The notes beneath the pieces are model-generated. The model was not told where the DNA came from and ran no database searches. It worked only from the letters and a program-made list of their open reading frames with translations. This document shows positions 62,451 through 64,000 of a stretch of 64,000 bases of DNA, in pieces; position 1 is the first letter of the stretch, and each line of letters begins with the position of its first letter. The stretch is taken from NCBI GenBank assembly GCA_026414975.1, contig JAOAHZ010000001.1, positions 167,034 through 231,033 on the forward strand. Direction: 5' to 3'. A program made the translations under genes and the position numbers. This DNA is from Bacteroidia bacterium (lineage in GTDB: Bacteria > Bacteroidota > Bacteroidia > SpSt-205).

Positions 62451-62822
62451 ATGGCTCGTACCCTCTCCCAACCCCCTCATTCTTGGCGAGAAGCTGTAGA
62501 GCTCCTTATGCGCACTGTGGTAGCTGTGGCTCCCTTAGTTCTCCTTATTCTACCGGCTGACTTCTTTGACCAAGGTCCTCCCCTATGCCCTTCCCAGCTC
62601 CTACTACCCATGAACTGCCCGGGCTGCGGTCTCACCAGAGGCACTCAGCACCTCCTTCACTTAGACTGGAAGCAAGCTATGGAATACAACCCTCTTGTAG
62701 TCGTAACTACCCCCATGCTCGCTTGGCTCTGGCTTAAGCTTCTCAGAAGCACTCTATCTTCTTGGGCGGCGATGACTAAGCGACTCTTGTGGTCAGCTTG
62801 TTTTGATAGTTGCTCTAAGTGA
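62451..62822 (+). CDS. DUF2752 membrane protein
   Basis: A 123-aa protein with the DUF2752 hallmark CPGCGLTRGTQHLLHLD followed by AMEYNPLVVV, and two to three hydrophobic segments. The family is common in Bacteroidota; its role is unknown. The C-terminal tail after the last membrane segment is short and Cys-bearing. A -7 box lies 10 nt upstream of the ATG. Confidence 0.85.
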   Translation: MARTLSQPPHSWREAVELLMRTVVAVAPLVLLILPADFFDQGPPLCPSQLLLPMNCPGCGLTRGTQHLLHLDWKQAMEYNPLVVVTTPMLAWLWLKLLRSTLSSWAAMTKRLLWSACFDSCSK

Positions 62823-62992
62823 AGCCCCGAGATTAACTCTGGATCACGATGCGCCTAAGGCTGCAAAAAGAATACCTGCTTGTAGGCTTATCCAAGGCTG
62901 TAAAAGCCCCCCAATCCTTCTGACAGGTTTTTAGCTCGTATCGAAGGGAAAATACCCCAGCTTGTCCTAAGCCCCTGTTACGGTATCGCTAG
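62823..62992. other. Convergent intergenic stretch
   Basis: About 170 nt between the DUF2752 gene and the convergent RND pump gene. No gene, promoter box or strong hairpin is visible. Confidence 0.4.
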
Positions 62993-64000
62993 CTAAGGCT
63001 TATGTATGGACCTTCTAACGAAAAAGGTTGGCAGGGCCCACAAGTTGAAAGCGGCTCCAACCAACAGACCGCCTATGATGGTAGTTGCAAAGGGGCGCTG
63101 AACCTCCGCTCCCGCTTGCTCTGAAAAAGCCATAGGGAGAAGTCCCGCCGCAGCTATCGCACTGGTGGCTAAAATAGGACGGGTTCGTTCATATAACGCG
63201 TACCACATGCGCCTGAGGGGATTAGTGTAAGGCAAGTGGTAGAAACGATTCAGCAGTACAGTGCCATTTAGGGTGGCTAATCCGAAGGAGCCGATTAGCC
63301 CGATAGCCGCTGATAAACTAAAGGGCATGTCTCTCACTAAGAGAGCTAACATGCCACCGGCTGGGGCCGAAAGAGCTATAAGTAAGATTAGGCCGATGGC
63401 CTGCATTCTGCGCAAGGTAAGGTACATCAGAAGGGTTATGAGACTGACGGTAGCAGGCACAACCCAAAGTAGCCTTTGTTGAGCTGACTGGTAATTTTCC
63501 CAAGCCCCCCCGAAGCGCACACGGTAACCTGCGGGTAGAGGGAGGCGCCGAATGTACTCGTCTAACTCTTTTACCACTGAAATGACGCCGCGTCCTCGCA
63601 CATTGATCCCTATCTGATAAGTGCGCTCGCCCTCTGCGTGAGGAATTTCATTATAGGAAGGAACGAGGTGGACTTCGGCAACGCGTTCCAAAGGCACCCA
63701 TCCCCCTTGCTGAGTAGGAAGGACTAACGATTGGGGGTCTAGAGGTAGCGTTTGAGGAGATAGCTTAAGAGCTGTAGCAAATCGCCATCCCTCTTCGGTG
63801 ATTACTGGTTTGAGAGGAATACCCACTCGGTAGGCTTGCACCCAGTTTAGGGCTTCTCTAAGGTCCACTTTGTAAAAGGCCATGGCTTCAGGCTTCCACC
63901 GAATAACAACCTGCTGAGAGCCGTAAAAGAGCGGACGAGACAAATCCGCCACGCCGCTTACCTTTTCGCAGTACTGGGCAATCAGCTCCCCCCAGTACCG
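62993..64000 (-). CDS. RND efflux pump, CusA/CzcA-like (C-terminal part)
   Basis: The frame runs off the window edge at 64000, so only the last 336 residues are seen. They cover the end of a porter domain (KVDLREALNWVQAYRVGIP, VPLERVAEVHLVPSYNEIP, EGERTYQIGINVRGRG) and transmembrane helices 8-12 of the inner-membrane subunit. The helices show LALLVRDMPFSLSAAIGLIG, RRMWYALYERTRPILATSAI and GLLVGAAFNLWALPTFFV. The pattern AYQIGINVRG/GLIG-N fits the heavy-metal efflux (HME) group more than multidrug AcrB. The metal cannot be told. The start given by the first GTG in the window is not the real start. Confidence 0.88.
   Translation of the reverse strand, partial: RYWGELIAQYCEKVSGVADLSRPLFYGSQQVVIRWKPEAMAFYKVDLREALNWVQAYRVGIPLKPVITEEGWRFATALKLSPQTLPLDPQSLVLPTQQGGWVPLERVAEVHLVPSYNEIPHAEGERTYQIGINVRGRGVISVVKELDEYIRRLPLPAGYRVRFGGAWENYQSAQQRLLWVVPATVSLITLLMYLTLRRMQAIGLILLIALSAPAGGMLALLVRDMPFSLSAAIGLIGSFGLATLNGTVLLNRFYHLPYTNPLRRMWYALYERTRPILATSAIAAAGLLPMAFSEQAGAEVQRPFATTIIGGLLVGAAFNLWALPTFFVRRSIHKP

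Noticed and set aside
1-64000. CRISPR arrays, insertion sequences, prophage genes, toxin-antitoxin or restriction systems.
   Set aside because: I looked for regular spaced repeats, transposase or integrase motifs and defence-type genes and saw none; the MazG-like and TerB-like domains alone do not make a defence system.

Overview
The window looks like one end of a contig from a member of the Bacteroidota (Bacteroidetes). Four things in the sequence point there. Two secreted proteins carry type IX secretion (Por) C-terminal sorting domains. The TonB-dependent receptors begin with carboxypeptidase-regulatory-like domains. The genes rplM-rpsI-rpsB form a run, and envelope genes include bactofilin, LptC and a CorC-type protein. 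Above all, the Bacteroidota -7 promoter element TAnnTTTG appears again and again directly in front of start codons. Base composition is near 50% GC by eye. Genes are tightly packed, with many 1-30 nt overlaps, which suggests a compact genome. The species cannot be named from the sequence. Bases 1-12 match the end of the Tn5/Nextera mosaic-end adapter, so the left edge is probably a library artefact rather than genome.

Layout. 0.2-8.5 kb: recA, a TonB-dependent receptor, a minus-strand group (YceI protein, PAS/SpoIIE phosphatase, small outer-membrane barrel, MazG-like pyrophosphohydrolase, GT-C membrane glycosyltransferase). 8.6-16 kb: a surface/uptake region with an intact TonB-dependent receptor, a decayed outer-membrane receptor, an intact substrate-binding lipoprotein and a large SBBP-repeat T9SS protein broken by at least four frame disruptions. 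16-27 kb: housekeeping (mnmA; TIGR01777 protein-mfd-holA; rplM-rpsI-rpsB-hisS-TPR lipoprotein; phhB-dut). 27-32 kb: a membrane-anchored patatin-like protein, an unrecognised trio (YHS-domain lipoprotein, lipoprotein, secreted protein) and a solitary nuoM. 32-37 kb: thrS, an AidB-like acyl-CoA dehydrogenase and lysA. 37-44 kb: bactofilin, lptC, CorC-like protein, flavin reductase, ALDH7-type dehydrogenase and two glycosyltransferases. 44-49 kb: nadA-thiL and a T9SS-secreted S15/CocE-like peptidase, followed by a G-rich tract and a 45-nt perfect palindrome. 49.6-64 kb: GT2 and MacB-like permease, divergent queA-ispD, tRNA-Met and tRNA-Pro, then a minus-strand run (relA/spoT, ABCG transporter, polyprenyl synthase, phoH, periplasmic-binding-type protein), two small plus-strand proteins and the C-terminal part of an RND efflux pump.

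The most notable whole-window signal is promoter placement. Exact TAnnTTTG boxes end 3-11 nt before the start codon of 14 protein genes and 6 nt before a tRNA gene. If transcription starts a few bases after the box, as is known for Bacteroidota, these mRNAs would be leaderless or nearly so. The rule also corrects several start codons. Genes without their own box mostly sit in operons and overlap the preceding stop, which fits translational coupling. I found no CRISPR array, insertion sequence, prophage or clearly new defence system. The less ordinary gene content is the 29.1-30.6 kb trio, the TerB-like/ABCG fusion, a QueA with a diverged core motif and the decaying surface locus.
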